Positions 16,721 through 25,245 are shown, counted from the stretch's first letter. The stretch: DNA of 36,462 nucleotides from an uncultured Clostridia bacterium (GCA_937895705.1 CALBKM010000002.1:1-36462), one strand, 5' to 3'. The notes: generated by a model from the sequence alone, not told the origin. Numbers and translations are program-made.

Positions 16721-17091
16721 ATGAGAAGCGTATATCATGCGTTTTACGAAAGCAAAGAACTGTGTATTGGTAGAAGTGCCTGACTTAGATCTGTTGACAG
16801 AGGGAAAAGATATATCGGATGCCATTGAACTGAATTACGTGTCCAGAGAGGACGCCAAAGAGATAATTCCGGAGCCGTCGGATATCAGTGCGTTGGATGT
16901 TTCCAAGGCGACATTTGCCGAAGAAGGCGCTACTGTCATTTCCTTTGTGGATATTGACTCCGGAGAGTATCGGAGAAAAATCGATACCAAAACAGTCAGA
17001 AGGAACGTTGCCTTGCCGAGTTGGTTGAATTATGAGGCAGAACATGCAGGAATCACTAATGAAAGTATTGAATTTAGAGCATAGAAGATAG
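16721..17091 (+). pseudogene. Broken HicB-type antitoxin gene
   Basis: The region encodes most of a HicB-like antitoxin but in pieces. Translation from the ATG at 16721 (GGAGG upstream) gives MRSVYHAF, then leaves frame at a TTTT run and stops after 20 codons. The continuing HicB sequence (TKAKNCVLVEVPDL, EIIPEPSD, GEYRRKIDTKTVRRNVALPS) lies in another frame, 16737-17084. The usual central helix (after DAIE) is shortened. The C-terminus again slips frame near 17061: VLNLEHRR in the neighbouring frame resembles the usual SKVLQEAL end. No hicA toxin is found upstream. It is probably a decaying remnant; a sequencing error could explain one shift but not all. Confidence 0.7.
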
Positions 17092-17135
17092 AGAAGAATA
17101 ACATGAGAAGTATCGGGGGTTCACAGATGGTGAAG

Positions 17136-17386
17136 CCCCGTTTTACTATCTGTTGGAAAGGGAATATAAATCGGCCCGTCCGAAAATATATGTTTTTTGT
17201 CATTTGCCTGAAGGGCCGCGCTTTTAGCGTAGTCGAAATCGTCTCTTAGAAAAGACTGGGCGCGAGGTCGATCCCGAGCGTCCCAGGCGTTCTTAGAGGA
17301 AGATTGACGGAGCGTTGCGACATGCAAAAAAATATATTTTCGGACGGGCCGATGTTAGTTAAGTTGCCCCAGATAGTAAAACGGGG
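17136..17386. repeat. Long imperfect palindrome / possible structured RNA (element B)
   Basis: The outer arms 17136-17152 and 17370-17386 are exact 17-bp inverted copies, and the inner arms 17170-17191 and 17332-17353 are exact 22-bp inverted copies, separated by 16-17 unpaired bases on each side. The pairing continues through TTTTTTGTCAT (17193-17203) with ATGCAAAAAA. The apex is a stem CTGGGCGC/GCGTCCCAG (17256-17263 with 17278-17286) closed by the loop GAGGTCGATCCCGA (17264-17277). The same loop pattern caps the palindrome at 473-612. The right end lies 3 bases from the GH51 stop codon. No U-run follows on either strand. Confidence 0.75.
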
Positions 17387-17389
17387 TTG

Positions 17390-18991
17390 TTACATTTTCT
17401 TAAACCGGAACACATTCCAAGAAAGCGGCTGAACCTCAGCGGTGAGCTTGCCTCCCTCGAAGGTCTGACCGGAAACGGTCTTCGGTAAGATAACGTTCGG
17501 GTCGTCGAAGCTGTTCTTGGCGGAAAGGTCCTCGCAGTACATTACAATCTGCTCATCAAAGGTAAAGCCTTCGAAACCGCGGATATCCAGCTCTACCGGA
17601 TAGGAGGATTCGGCATTACGGTTGATGGCAAAGATGGTTAAGGAATCGGTGTCTGCGTCGTAAGCGGCAGCGGTGTCCACATACGGAACGCCTTCCTTCT
17701 CCGTGTACTGGGAGGTGTCGTTTACGGCATAGCCCGGGATATCATAGGTCTCACAAGCGGTATCTACCTGTAAGGAGGTACCCTTTGCATACTGCATCAT
17801 CTGCATGAAGATGTGGTGGGAAGCGGACTTCCATACATGGTCATGATTAGAAGCACAAAGTGCGCCTAAGCCCCCGGTCATACATCCGATCTTTACGCGG
17901 TCTGCATGGCGCAAGAAGGCGAGCTGGATGGAAGCCATGGAAAGAGCTTGCACCATTTCGCTGCCCGGGAACATACGCTCCGGCATGTTGTCCGGATCGT
18001 GAAGGATATATTTTCTGTCCGGATTGAAACGGTAGTGGGACCTTGCCATGTTGTACGGACCGTATCCCGGATGAAGCTCCTCGTTCGGGCGAATCATTCC
18101 GCCGTACTCGTCGAAGGAGAGCATCATCTTTTTCGGAGAATGATGCTTTGCCTGAATCAAGTCACAAAGAGCAATCTCGGTATTGATAAAGTCTTCGTAG
18201 TAGTGGGAACCGCCAAGCAGTGCCTTATAATCTCCAGGCGGTGCACTGTGGTAGTGATGCATGGAAATGTAGTCTACGGTATCGTAACACTCCTGCAATA
18301 CCTCTTCTTCCCACTGCGGATAGGTATTCATCCAAAGAGAAGAGGACGCGCAAACTGCGGTCTCGATGCGGGCATCGGTCCACTTCATGACCTTGGAAAC
18401 TTCGTTACATAAAATGCCGTAGCCCTTCGGATTCTGTCCCCAGGAACCGATCTGCCACGGACCGTCCATCTCGTTACCGAGGTACCAGGTCTTTACGTCA
18501 TACGGATTCTCGTGACCGTACTCACGACGCAAATCGGACCAATAAGTACCGCCCGGATGGTTGGTGTATTCTACGATGTGCTGTGCGTCTTTGATATCCC
18601 CTGTACCGAGATTGATGGTGTACATAGCCTCGGTGCCTACCTGCTCTGCCCACTGAAGATATTCGTCGTGGCCGACCTCATTGGTGATGTACTGATACCA
18701 GGCAAGGTCTAAGTGCTTCTTTCTCCGGTCCTTCGGACCGATGGAATCCTTCCATTCCCAGCCGGAAACAAAATTACCGCCCGGAAGACGACATGCCGGC
18801 ATGCCGGTCTTTTTCAGGGCGTCGATGAAGTCCTGACGGAAACCCAACTTATTTGCGGTCGGGTGCTTCGGATTGAACATAGTACCGTTTACCATGGTTC
18901 CGATCGGCTCTAAGAATGTACTGAAGAGTCGCGGGGAAATTTCACCGATGGTAAAGGACGGGTGAACCGTGATTTTTGCTTTTTGTGCCAT
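17390..18991 (-). CDS. GH51 alpha-L-arabinofuranosidase
   Basis: A 533-residue intracellular enzyme that removes arabinose side groups from arabinoxylan or arabinan oligosaccharides. The acid/base is Glu174 in WYLGNEMDGPW and the nucleophile is Glu295 in LSFDEYGG, the normal GH51 pair. The C-terminal 170 residues form the beta-sandwich domain of the family. I chose the start at 18991 because GGAGGAGG lies just upstream; an in-frame upstream ATG overlaps that site. There is no signal peptide. It is transcribed away from GH67 with a cre-like operator between the two promoters. Confidence 0.94.
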   Translation of the reverse strand: MAQKAKITVHPSFTIGEISPRLFSTFLEPIGTMVNGTMFNPKHPTANKLGFRQDFIDALKKTGMPACRLPGGNFVSGWEWKDSIGPKDRRKKHLDLAWYQYITNEVGHDEYLQWAEQVGTEAMYTINLGTGDIKDAQHIVEYTNHPGGTYWSDLRREYGHENPYDVKTWYLGNEMDGPWQIGSWGQNPKGYGILCNEVSKVMKWTDARIETAVCASSSLWMNTYPQWEEEVLQECYDTVDYISMHHYHSAPPGDYKALLGGSHYYEDFINTEIALCDLIQAKHHSPKKMMLSFDEYGGMIRPNEELHPGYGPYNMARSHYRFNPDRKYILHDPDNMPERMFPGSEMVQALSMASIQLAFLRHADRVKIGCMTGGLGALCASNHDHVWKSASHHIFMQMMQYAKGTSLQVDTACETYDIPGYAVNDTSQYTEKEGVPYVDTAAAYDADTDSLTIFAINRNAESSYPVELDIRGFEGFTFDEQIVMYCEDLSAKNSFDDPNVILPKTVSGQTFEGGKLTAEVQPLSWNVFRFKKM

Positions 18992-19083
18992 AATAACCTC
19001 CTCCATATACGACGCAATCCGATTCCGCAATGCATACATTATGCCACACGGAATTATGGATTAGCGTTCTAACTCATAATAAT

Positions 19084-19112
19084 ATCGTAACAAAGACCGG
19101 GACATCTGTCAA
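19084..19112 (-). promoter_or_regulatory. Promoter of the GH51 gene
   Basis: On the minus strand TTGACA (19107-19112) and TACGAT (19084-19089) are 17 bases apart. The -35 box is perfect and the -10 box matches at four of six positions. Transcription would start near 19077, about 85 nt before the GH51 ATG. Confidence 0.65.
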
Positions 19113-19162
19113 CGAAATCATCTGAGCAAGGTTGTAAGAATATGAACACAACATCGAAAATT

Positions 19163-19178
19163 ATGAAAGCGTTTTCAA
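19163..19178. promoter_or_regulatory. cre-like operator (CcpA/LacI type)
   Basis: ATGAAAGCGTTTTCAA fits the catabolite-response consensus WTGNAANCGNWNNCA, with the central CG. It lies about 50 bases upstream of the GH51 -35 box and 40 bases upstream of the GH67 -35 box, so one site could control both directions. It may bind CcpA or a local LacI-family xylan regulator; no such regulator is encoded here. Confidence 0.65.
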
Positions 19179-19217
19179 AAAGCGCGTCTAAAACCATGAA
19201 ATGATGAAAGAAAAACG

Positions 19218-19246
19218 TTGCAAAAAGGAGAAATATAAGGTATACT
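19218..19246 (+). promoter_or_regulatory. Promoter of the GH67-uxuA-CE15 genes
   Basis: TTGCAA (19218-19223) and TATACT (19241-19246) are separated by 17 bases. The predicted start is near 19253, leaving a leader of about 20 nt before the GH67 start codon at 19275. Confidence 0.75.
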
Positions 19247-19274
19247 GAGGGTAACAGAACATAGGAGGTGCCCC

Positions 19275-21332
19275 ATGGCAGACTACACCAAGGCTTGGCT
19301 TTCGTATAAAATGAAAGCACTTACAAATTGTGTTCTTTGGAACAAAGTTGCAGTTGTAACAGATGAGAAAATTAACCCGGTGCCGCAGACAGTGGAGACA
19401 GCGGTGAAGGAACTTGTCCGTGCGGGAAAAGAGTTGTTCGGAAAAGATATGGATGTGGAGAGGAAACATGCGTCCTTTTTCGGGGCGGAGCCTTCTGCGG
19501 TGGAACTGAAGAACCTGACCGGTTGCGGTGAAGGTCTTGTACTGGTGTATCTTCCGGCATTGAAGGATACCTATAAAGAAGGGTATCGTCTCGTGGTAAC
19601 CGAGACGGCGGCATATATCATTGCGGGAACCGGCAGGGGCATTTTGTACGGTGCCTTTGATGTGATTCGTACCGAGATTATCGAGGATACGCTCGGAACC
19701 TGTGATAAGAAGGTGATTCCGGACAATCCGCTTCGTATGATGAACCATTGGGACAATATGGACAACAGCATCGAGCGGGGATATTCCGGCGAGTCCTTTT
19801 TCTTTAAGGATAATAAGGTAGTGGTGAACGACCGCACGAGAGAGTATGCAAGATTGTGTGCCTCCGTGGGTATCAATGCCTCTGTAATCAATAATGTAAA
19901 TGTAAAGAATGCGGCCACTTTTCTTATTACCCCGCGGTATGAAAATGAGTTAAAGGAGATGTCCGAGGTTTTTGCGGAGTACGGTGTCGATTTATATTTG
20001 TCACTAAATTTTGCGGCTCCGATGGAAATATCGGGATTGACGGTGTCCGATCCGCTGAACGACGAGGTCAAAGCGTGGTGGAAGCGGGTGATGGAGCGTG
20101 TGTTCACGTCCATTCCGAAGCTGGCCGGGTTCCTTGTAAAGGCGGATTCCGAGGGACGTCCGGGACCGCATACTTACGGCAGAACTCAGGCGGAAGGTGC
20201 AAATATGCTGGCGGAAGCGGTGGCTCCGTACGGCGGAACGATTATCTGGCGTTGCTTTGTATATAATTGTACCCAGGACTGGCGCGACCGTAAGACCGAC
20301 CGTGCCCGTGCGGGTTATGACCACTTTAAGCCGCTTGACGGACAGTTTGCGGATAATGTGGTGTTGCAGATTAAGAACGGTCCCATGGATTTCCAGATTC
20401 GTGAGCCGATTTCTCCGCTTTTAGGCGGTTTGGAAAAGACGAACCAGATTCTGGAGGTGCAGGCCGCACAGGAATATACCGGTCAGCAGAGACATTTCTG
20501 TTACCTGATTCCGATGTGGAAGGAGGTTCTGGATTTCAAGACCTACTGTGCGCCGGAAATGGATACGGTGGCGGATATTGTGGCGGGACGTACTTTCGGA
20601 CAGTCTGCGTGCGGTATGGCGGCGGTGACCAATACCGGTAACGACGAGAACTGGACCGGCCATGATTTTGCGGCATTGAACTGGTACGGCTTCGGGCGAC
20701 TTGCGTTTACCACCTCCCTTTCCGCAAAGGAGATTGCAGAGGAGTGGATTAAGCTTACGATTACAAAGGACGAGAAAGCGGTAGCGGCATTGACCGATAT
20801 GGCGCTTTGTTCCAGAGAAGTATATGAGAAGTACACCTCCCCGCTCGGCATCGGCTGGATGGTGAATCCGAATCACCACTACGGTCCGAATGTGGACGGC
20901 TATGAATACGATCGCTGGGGAACCTACCATCGTGCGGATCTGCACGGCATCGGCGTGGACCGTACCACCAAGGGTACCGGGTATACCACCCAGTATCGTG
21001 AGGAAAACTTTAAGATGTACGAGGACCCGGCCACCTGCCCGGAGGAGCTGTTGCTGTTCTTCCACTACATCCGTTACGATTATGTGTTAAAGAGCGGCAA
21101 GACGCTGATTCAGCACATTTACGACTCTCATTTTGAGGGTGCGGAACAGGCAGAGGGCTTCCTTGAGACAATCAAGAGCCTAAAGGATGTGATTCCGGAG
21201 GATATCTATGCGCGCATTCTGCCGCGGTTTGAGCATCAGGCAGCACACTCCAAGGACTGGAGAGACATCGTGAACTCTTATTTTTATCGTAAGTCCGGTA
21301 TTGCGGATGAGAAGGGCAGAGAGTTCTTCTAA
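19275..21332 (+). CDS. aguA: GH67 alpha-glucuronidase
   Basis: A 685-residue cytoplasmic enzyme that removes 4-O-methylglucuronic acid from the end of aldouronic xylo-oligosaccharides. The acid is Glu293 in KADSEGRPGPHTYGR. The paired bases are Asp372 in NGPMDFQ and Glu400 in QAAQEYTGQQ. The spacings of 79 and 107 residues from the acid equal those reported for the Geobacillus enzyme (Glu285, Asp364, Glu392). AGGAGGTG precedes the ATG. uxuA follows 74 bases later, consistent with direct use of the released uronic acid. No signal peptide, so substrates must be imported. Confidence 0.95.
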   Translation: MADYTKAWLSYKMKALTNCVLWNKVAVVTDEKINPVPQTVETAVKELVRAGKELFGKDMDVERKHASFFGAEPSAVELKNLTGCGEGLVLVYLPALKDTYKEGYRLVVTETAAYIIAGTGRGILYGAFDVIRTEIIEDTLGTCDKKVIPDNPLRMMNHWDNMDNSIERGYSGESFFFKDNKVVVNDRTREYARLCASVGINASVINNVNVKNAATFLITPRYENELKEMSEVFAEYGVDLYLSLNFAAPMEISGLTVSDPLNDEVKAWWKRVMERVFTSIPKLAGFLVKADSEGRPGPHTYGRTQAEGANMLAEAVAPYGGTIIWRCFVYNCTQDWRDRKTDRARAGYDHFKPLDGQFADNVVLQIKNGPMDFQIREPISPLLGGLEKTNQILEVQAAQEYTGQQRHFCYLIPMWKEVLDFKTYCAPEMDTVADIVAGRTFGQSACGMAAVTNTGNDENWTGHDFAALNWYGFGRLAFTTSLSAKEIAEEWIKLTITKDEKAVAALTDMALCSREVYEKYTSPLGIGWMVNPNHHYGPNVDGYEYDRWGTYHRADLHGIGVDRTTKGTGYTTQYREENFKMYEDPATCPEELLLFFHYIRYDYVLKSGKTLIQHIYDSHFEGAEQAEGFLETIKSLKDVIPEDIYARILPRFEHQAAHSKDWRDIVNSYFYRKSGIADEKGREFF

Positions 21333-21406
21333 ACTTTCGCCGTGTGCGGATGAAACTTTGAACGGAAAAGAAACAGAATGAATTAAATAATTAGGAGGAC
21401 GCAATT

Positions 21407-22480
21407 ATGGAAATGACCTTACGTTGGTACGGCAGTAAAAACGACAGTGTAACCTTGCAGCAGATTCGTCAGATCCCGGGTGTGACCGGTGTGATTTCGG
21501 CATTGCATGATATCCCGGCAGGGGAGCCGTGGAGCTATGAGCAGGTAATGGAGTTAAAGAATGAGGTGGAGGCAGCGGGCCTTACCCTTGCGGGTGTGGA
21601 GAGTATTAATATCCACGAGGATATTAAGTTGGGCGCGCCGACCAGAGATAAGTTAATTGAGAATTATATCACTTCTTTGGAGAGTGTAGGTAAGGCGGGC
21701 GTGAAGCTGGTTTGCTACAACTTCATGCCGGTGTTCGACTGGACAAGAACAGACCTTGCGAAGCCTCTTGCAGACGGTTCCACCGTGCTTTCTTACGATG
21801 CGAAGCACATTGACGGCATGGACCCGGATGCCATGTTTGAAAAGATTGAGAAGGAAAGCGGCGGTTTTGTTATGCCGGGCTGGGAGCCGAACCGCAAGGA
21901 CGAGATTAAGGAATTGTTCGAGAAGTATAAGGGAATGACCCACGAGCAGCTTCTGGAAAATTACGGTTATTTTATTGAGAAGATTATGCCGACCTGTGAA
22001 AAGTACGGTATCAAAATGGCGGTACACCCGGATGACCCGGCTTGGGATATTTTCGGATTGCCGCGTATCGTAACCAGTGAGGAGTCCCTCTTAAAGGTGG
22101 CGGCCCTTCATCCGAGTAAGCTCCACGGCTTTACCTTCTGTACCGGTTCTCTGGGCAGCAGCCGAAAGAATGATTTGCCGAAGATTATCCGTAACCCGAA
22201 GATTGCGGAGCGTATTCACTTTGCACACATCCGTAATGTAAAGTTTATTACCGACGACGAGTTCCATGAAAGCGCACATCTTTCTTCCGAAGGAAGCTTT
22301 GATATGTACGAAATCGTAAAGGCGCTGCAAGAGATGGGCTTTGACGGTGTCATTCGTCCGGACCACGGCAGAATGATCTGGGGCGAGCAGGCAAGACCGG
22401 GCTACGGTTTATACGACAGAGCCCTCGGTGCGGTGTATATCGAAGGTCTTTGGGAGGCTGTGAAGAAGTCCGCGAAGTAA
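21407..22480 (+). CDS. uxuA: Mannonate dehydratase
   Basis: A 357-residue TIM-barrel enzyme that dehydrates D-mannonate to 2-keto-3-deoxy-D-gluconate in glucuronate breakdown. Family features are MTLRWYGSKNDSV at the start, PGVTGVISALHDIPAGEPW, the metal-binding region MAVHPDDPAWDIFGLPRI (about 204-221), FCTGSLG and GFDGVIRPDHGRM near residue 320. TAGGAGG precedes the ATG. It follows the GH67 gene, giving a release-and-degrade pair. The preceding isomerase and reductase steps (UxaC, UxuB) are not in the window. Confidence 0.95.
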   Translation: MEMTLRWYGSKNDSVTLQQIRQIPGVTGVISALHDIPAGEPWSYEQVMELKNEVEAAGLTLAGVESINIHEDIKLGAPTRDKLIENYITSLESVGKAGVKLVCYNFMPVFDWTRTDLAKPLADGSTVLSYDAKHIDGMDPDAMFEKIEKESGGFVMPGWEPNRKDEIKELFEKYKGMTHEQLLENYGYFIEKIMPTCEKYGIKMAVHPDDPAWDIFGLPRIVTSEESLLKVAALHPSKLHGFTFCTGSLGSSRKNDLPKIIRNPKIAERIHFAHIRNVKFITDDEFHESAHLSSEGSFDMYEIVKALQEMGFDGVIRPDHGRMIWGEQARPGYGLYDRALGAVYIEGLWEAVKKSAK

Positions 22481-22554
22481 GTGCGGGTTTGCACATGGGT
22501 AGTGATAAGAGCACAAAGATAAAAGTTGTGTGAGATAACGAGAAGGATATTGGG

Positions 22555-24150
22555 ATGAAAAAGAAAACAGTGTTGGGGATGCTTACGGTTGCGCTGTGTC
22601 TGGCCGGTTGCGGTACGGGGCAGGCGACGGATGTAACACCGACGGCATCTCTTCGGGAAGAAGTAACTAAGGCACCGGAGGAGGATACCCGGACTCCGGC
22701 GCCGGAAAATAAAGCGGAACAGGAGGAGATGACTGCGAAGCCCACAAAGCGTCCGGCGGGAGCCGGGAATCCGCAATTGTTGCTGGGACAGATGAAGTTG
22801 ATGAAGGAACAGTACACGGACCTGAGTCAGTATCAAAACGGTGACACGCTGCAGGCGGCCTTTGAAAAAGCGGATGCGTTGGTGGCAAAGGGAGAAACGG
22901 AAATTGTTTCTCAGCAGGAATACAATGATATGTTAAAAGAGTTAAGAGAGACTATTTCGAATTTAGTGAATAAGTACGGGCTTCCGGAGCCGTCCAAGTT
23001 TACGGAGGCCATCGAGATGCCGAGTCCGTATACTTTTTTGGACGGACGTCAGGTGACGAGTCCGGAAGAGTTTGACGAGCGCTTGGAAGAAATCAAGCAC
23101 ATGTACGAGTATTACATGTACGGTCCGATGCCGGATGCGTCAAAAGAAACGGTAACCTATGCGGTATCCGGCAACGAGATGACCGTAACGGTAAATAACG
23201 GTGAGAAGTCTGCCTCCTATAAGGTGGCATTGGCGCTGCCGACCAACAAGGTATACGAGAAGGCGCCGGTGCTGTTCTCTATCTTCGGTCTGATGAAGAC
23301 GGATTATGCCAATGAGCGGGGCTATGCGGTGCTGTCCATTAATCCGATGGAAATTGCTGCGGACAATTCTTCCAGAACCGGCGTGTTCTACGATTTGTAT
23401 CCGTACGGGGATACCTGGGAGGAGCAGACCGGTGTGCTGGCGGCTTGGGGATGGAGTGTTTCCAAGGCAATTGACGCGTTGGAAAACGGTGCAGCGGAAG
23501 AATTGGAACTGACCACTACAGAATTTTTGATGACCGGTGTGTCCCGGTTCGGTAAGGCAACCGCAGTTGCCGGAGCGCTGGAACCGCGTATTAAGATTAC
23601 GGCGCCGTCCTGTTCCGGTGCGGGCGGCATTGCGTTGTACCGTTATGTGTCCGAAGGTACGGAGTATGATTATACCGCAATTGATCGCGGCAGCGCTTAT
23701 AAATTCGGACAGAACGAGCCGATCGGAAGCTTGCGCAGCTCCAGTGAAGGACATTGGTTTAACAACAACTTCCAGGTGTTTAAGGATGAGACGGTGCTTC
23801 CGTTAGAGCAGTATATGTTGTCCGCGCTTTGCGGAAGAGGCGACCGGTATTTGTTTATCTCTGGTTCTTACTGCGATGAGGACTGGGTAAATGCGCCGGC
23901 TATGTGGATGAATTATTTGGCTTCCAGGGATTTGTTTGACTACATGGGCATCGGGGACCATCTGGCGGTATGCTTACATCCGTCGGGACATATGGTGACG
24001 GATTCCGATTTGGTGTATTTGCTGGATTTTGCGGATTATCATTTGTACGGCAAGGAGCCGAAGTCGGATTTGAATGACTTGACTACGAGTTTATATGCGT
24101 TACCGCAGAACGTTGATCCGGAGTTTGAGGCGAAGTTGAGATTTAGATAG
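22555..24150 (+). CDS. CE15 glucuronoyl esterase, cell-surface lipoprotein
   Basis: A 531-residue exported lipoprotein; the lipidated residue is Cys19 in LCLAGCG. A Thr/Pro/Glu-rich linker (about 25-70) is followed by a small helical FIVAR-like domain (about 75-145) and the alpha/beta-hydrolase domain (about 155-525). The nucleophile is Ser330 in GVSRFGK, and a His candidate is in HPSGHMVTDSD. It would cut esters between lignin and the methylglucuronate of xylan outside the cell. The Glu usually found in the (Q/E)ESGxGG position is replaced: the sequence reads PSCSGAGG (Cys353), so the acid must be elsewhere, as in some bacterial CE15 enzymes. It is in the same direction as uxuA, 74 bases downstream. 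Confidence 0.87.
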   Translation: MKKKTVLGMLTVALCLAGCGTGQATDVTPTASLREEVTKAPEEDTRTPAPENKAEQEEMTAKPTKRPAGAGNPQLLLGQMKLMKEQYTDLSQYQNGDTLQAAFEKADALVAKGETEIVSQQEYNDMLKELRETISNLVNKYGLPEPSKFTEAIEMPSPYTFLDGRQVTSPEEFDERLEEIKHMYEYYMYGPMPDASKETVTYAVSGNEMTVTVNNGEKSASYKVALALPTNKVYEKAPVLFSIFGLMKTDYANERGYAVLSINPMEIAADNSSRTGVFYDLYPYGDTWEEQTGVLAAWGWSVSKAIDALENGAAEELELTTTEFLMTGVSRFGKATAVAGALEPRIKITAPSCSGAGGIALYRYVSEGTEYDYTAIDRGSAYKFGQNEPIGSLRSSSEGHWFNNNFQVFKDETVLPLEQYMLSALCGRGDRYLFISGSYCDEDWVNAPAMWMNYLASRDLFDYMGIGDHLAVCLHPSGHMVTDSDLVYLLDFADYHLYGKEPKSDLNDLTTSLYALPQNVDPEFEAKLRFR

Positions 24151-24315
24151 GGAAATATAGAGTTTAAGGCAAGGTTACATAGGAGTGTTTAGATATGTGT
24201 CTGTATGGCGGAAATAGAGTTTGTTATCTTGGACTGGGCATAACACTTCGCTGGGTTTTTATAATTGATAGGGTAAATACGATTAAAATATTGTGTGCAT
24301 GTTGAGATGTGTATG

Positions 24316-24357
24316 GAAGTGGCGAGGGCTCACCAAGTGGTGGGCTCTTCACTTTTT
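24316..24357 (+). terminator. Intrinsic terminator downstream of the xylan operon
   Basis: AGGGCTCACC (24325-24334) pairs with GGTGGGCTCT (24339-24348), including two G-T pairs, around AAGT. An outer AAGTG/CACTT pairing follows, then TTTTT. It lies 170 bases beyond the CE15 stop and marks the edge of the next, AT-rich region. Confidence 0.8.
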
Positions 24358-24475
24358 GTGCGAGTTATGTTAAAACAATTTTTTGATTGTCAATTTTGGG
24401 GATTATGATGATTTAAATATCATTCAAGGATTCTACTTTTTTTGCAAAAAAATATATTATATTTATTAAAAAATA

Positions 24476-24504
24476 TTGACTTATCTTGAAAATAGAGATA
24501 TAAT
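24476..24504 (+). promoter_or_regulatory. Main promoter of the peptide-modification cluster
   Basis: TTGACT (24476-24481) and TATAAT (24499-24504) have a 17-base spacer. The predicted leader to the ACP start is about 200 nt. The stretch 24151-24712 otherwise holds no credible gene. Confidence 0.78.
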
Positions 24505-24614
24505 ATAGAAGGTATTTGAATAATGTTTCTAAATGCGACAACTGTTTGGTTTTGAATTGACTGCAGTGAAAAGCAATATAATAAAGTTTAATCGGAGTAA
24601 ATGTCGTATAAAGA

Positions 24615-24680
24615 ATGCCAAAGAATAAATATAGTCTGGTAATGGGGATTGTTGTCATGCATATAGGTTTGGCATAATAT
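24615..24680 (+). promoter_or_regulatory. Second promoter with overlapping inverted repeat
   Basis: TTGTCA (24652-24657) and TAATAT (24675-24680) are 17 bases apart, a plausible weaker promoter 33 bases before the ACP start codon. An exact 8-bp inverted repeat, ATGCCAAA (24615-24622) and TTTGGCAT (24668-24675), brackets it and touches the -10 box. This could be an operator, or a hairpin in the longer leader from the upstream promoter. Confidence 0.45.
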
Positions 24681-24712
24681 TTTATAATTATGTTGATGTA
24701 TGGAGGAGCACA

Positions 24713-24955
24713 ATGAACATAAATGAAAGAATAAGAGAGATTGTAACTACTTTATTAGGAACGGTAGTGGATGATGACGTTGAGTTAAAAAGTGTTGGAA
24801 TGGATTCGATGATGTTTGTGTCGCTGATTGTTTGCTTGGAGGAACAGTTTTTAATAGAAATTCCAGATGAGTTTTTTTTGATGGAGAAAATGAAGACGAT
24901 TCGGGAAATTGGTGAGATTATTAATGAAACACTGGAAGAGCAAAATAGAAAATAA
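24713..24955 (+). CDS. Acyl/peptidyl carrier protein
   Basis: An 80-residue, four-helix carrier protein. The phosphopantetheine attachment site is Ser32 in VGMDSMMFVSLIV, with helix II following and an acidic surface typical of ACPs. GGAGGAG precedes the ATG. It is the first gene of the cluster and lies directly before a PqqD-like gene. With the FkbH-like enzyme at 29315 it is the obvious partner for carrying a glyceryl unit as a thioester. It is not in a fatty-acid synthesis context, so it is probably dedicated to this pathway. A phosphopantetheinyl transferase must be supplied from elsewhere. Confidence 0.92.
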   Translation: MNINERIREIVTTLLGTVVDDDVELKSVGMDSMMFVSLIVCLEEQFLIEIPDEFFLMEKMKTIREIGEIINETLEEQNRK

Positions 24956-24978
24956 TATTAAAAGAGAGGGTAAGAAAG

Positions 24979-25245
24979 ATGAAACATAATGAGAAGTATG
25001 TTGTAGATGAATTTGAAGACAAGGTTGTTTTATTTGACACAGAAGAAGAAACATTGATTACACTGAATTCAAGTGCCATGTACATGTGGAAGAATTGCGA
25101 AGGGGATGAAGAACAGATTGTAGATAGATTTCTGGCTGTTGTTGATAAGAGTAAAATGTCAGAAGAGGATTTGATTGCGGCTCGTTGTGAGTGCATAGAG
25201 ATAATCCGAAATATGAAAGAGAAAAAGGTGCTTATTGATGAATAA
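24979..25245 (+). CDS. PqqD-like RiPP recognition element
   Basis: An 88-residue PqqD-family protein. The pattern of three beta strands (YVVDEFEDKVVLFDTEEETLITLN) followed by helices (SSAMYMWKNCEG, and the EIVDRF-type helix) is the winged-helix recognition fold that binds RiPP leader peptides and hands them to modifying enzymes. AGAGAGGG precedes the ATG. It overlaps the next gene by 8 bases and lies three genes from the precursor. It likely serves the radical SAM enzyme, which has no obvious recognition domain of its own, or the HPr-kinase-like protein. Confidence 0.88.
   Translation: MKHNEKYVVDEFEDKVVLFDTEEETLITLNSSAMYMWKNCEGDEEQIVDRFLAVVDKSKMSEEDLIAARCECIEIIRNMKEKKVLIDE

Noticed and set aside
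17136..17386. Rho-independent terminator for the GH51 gene
   Set aside because: The palindrome is far too long, has a complex apex and lacks a U-run on the minus strand.
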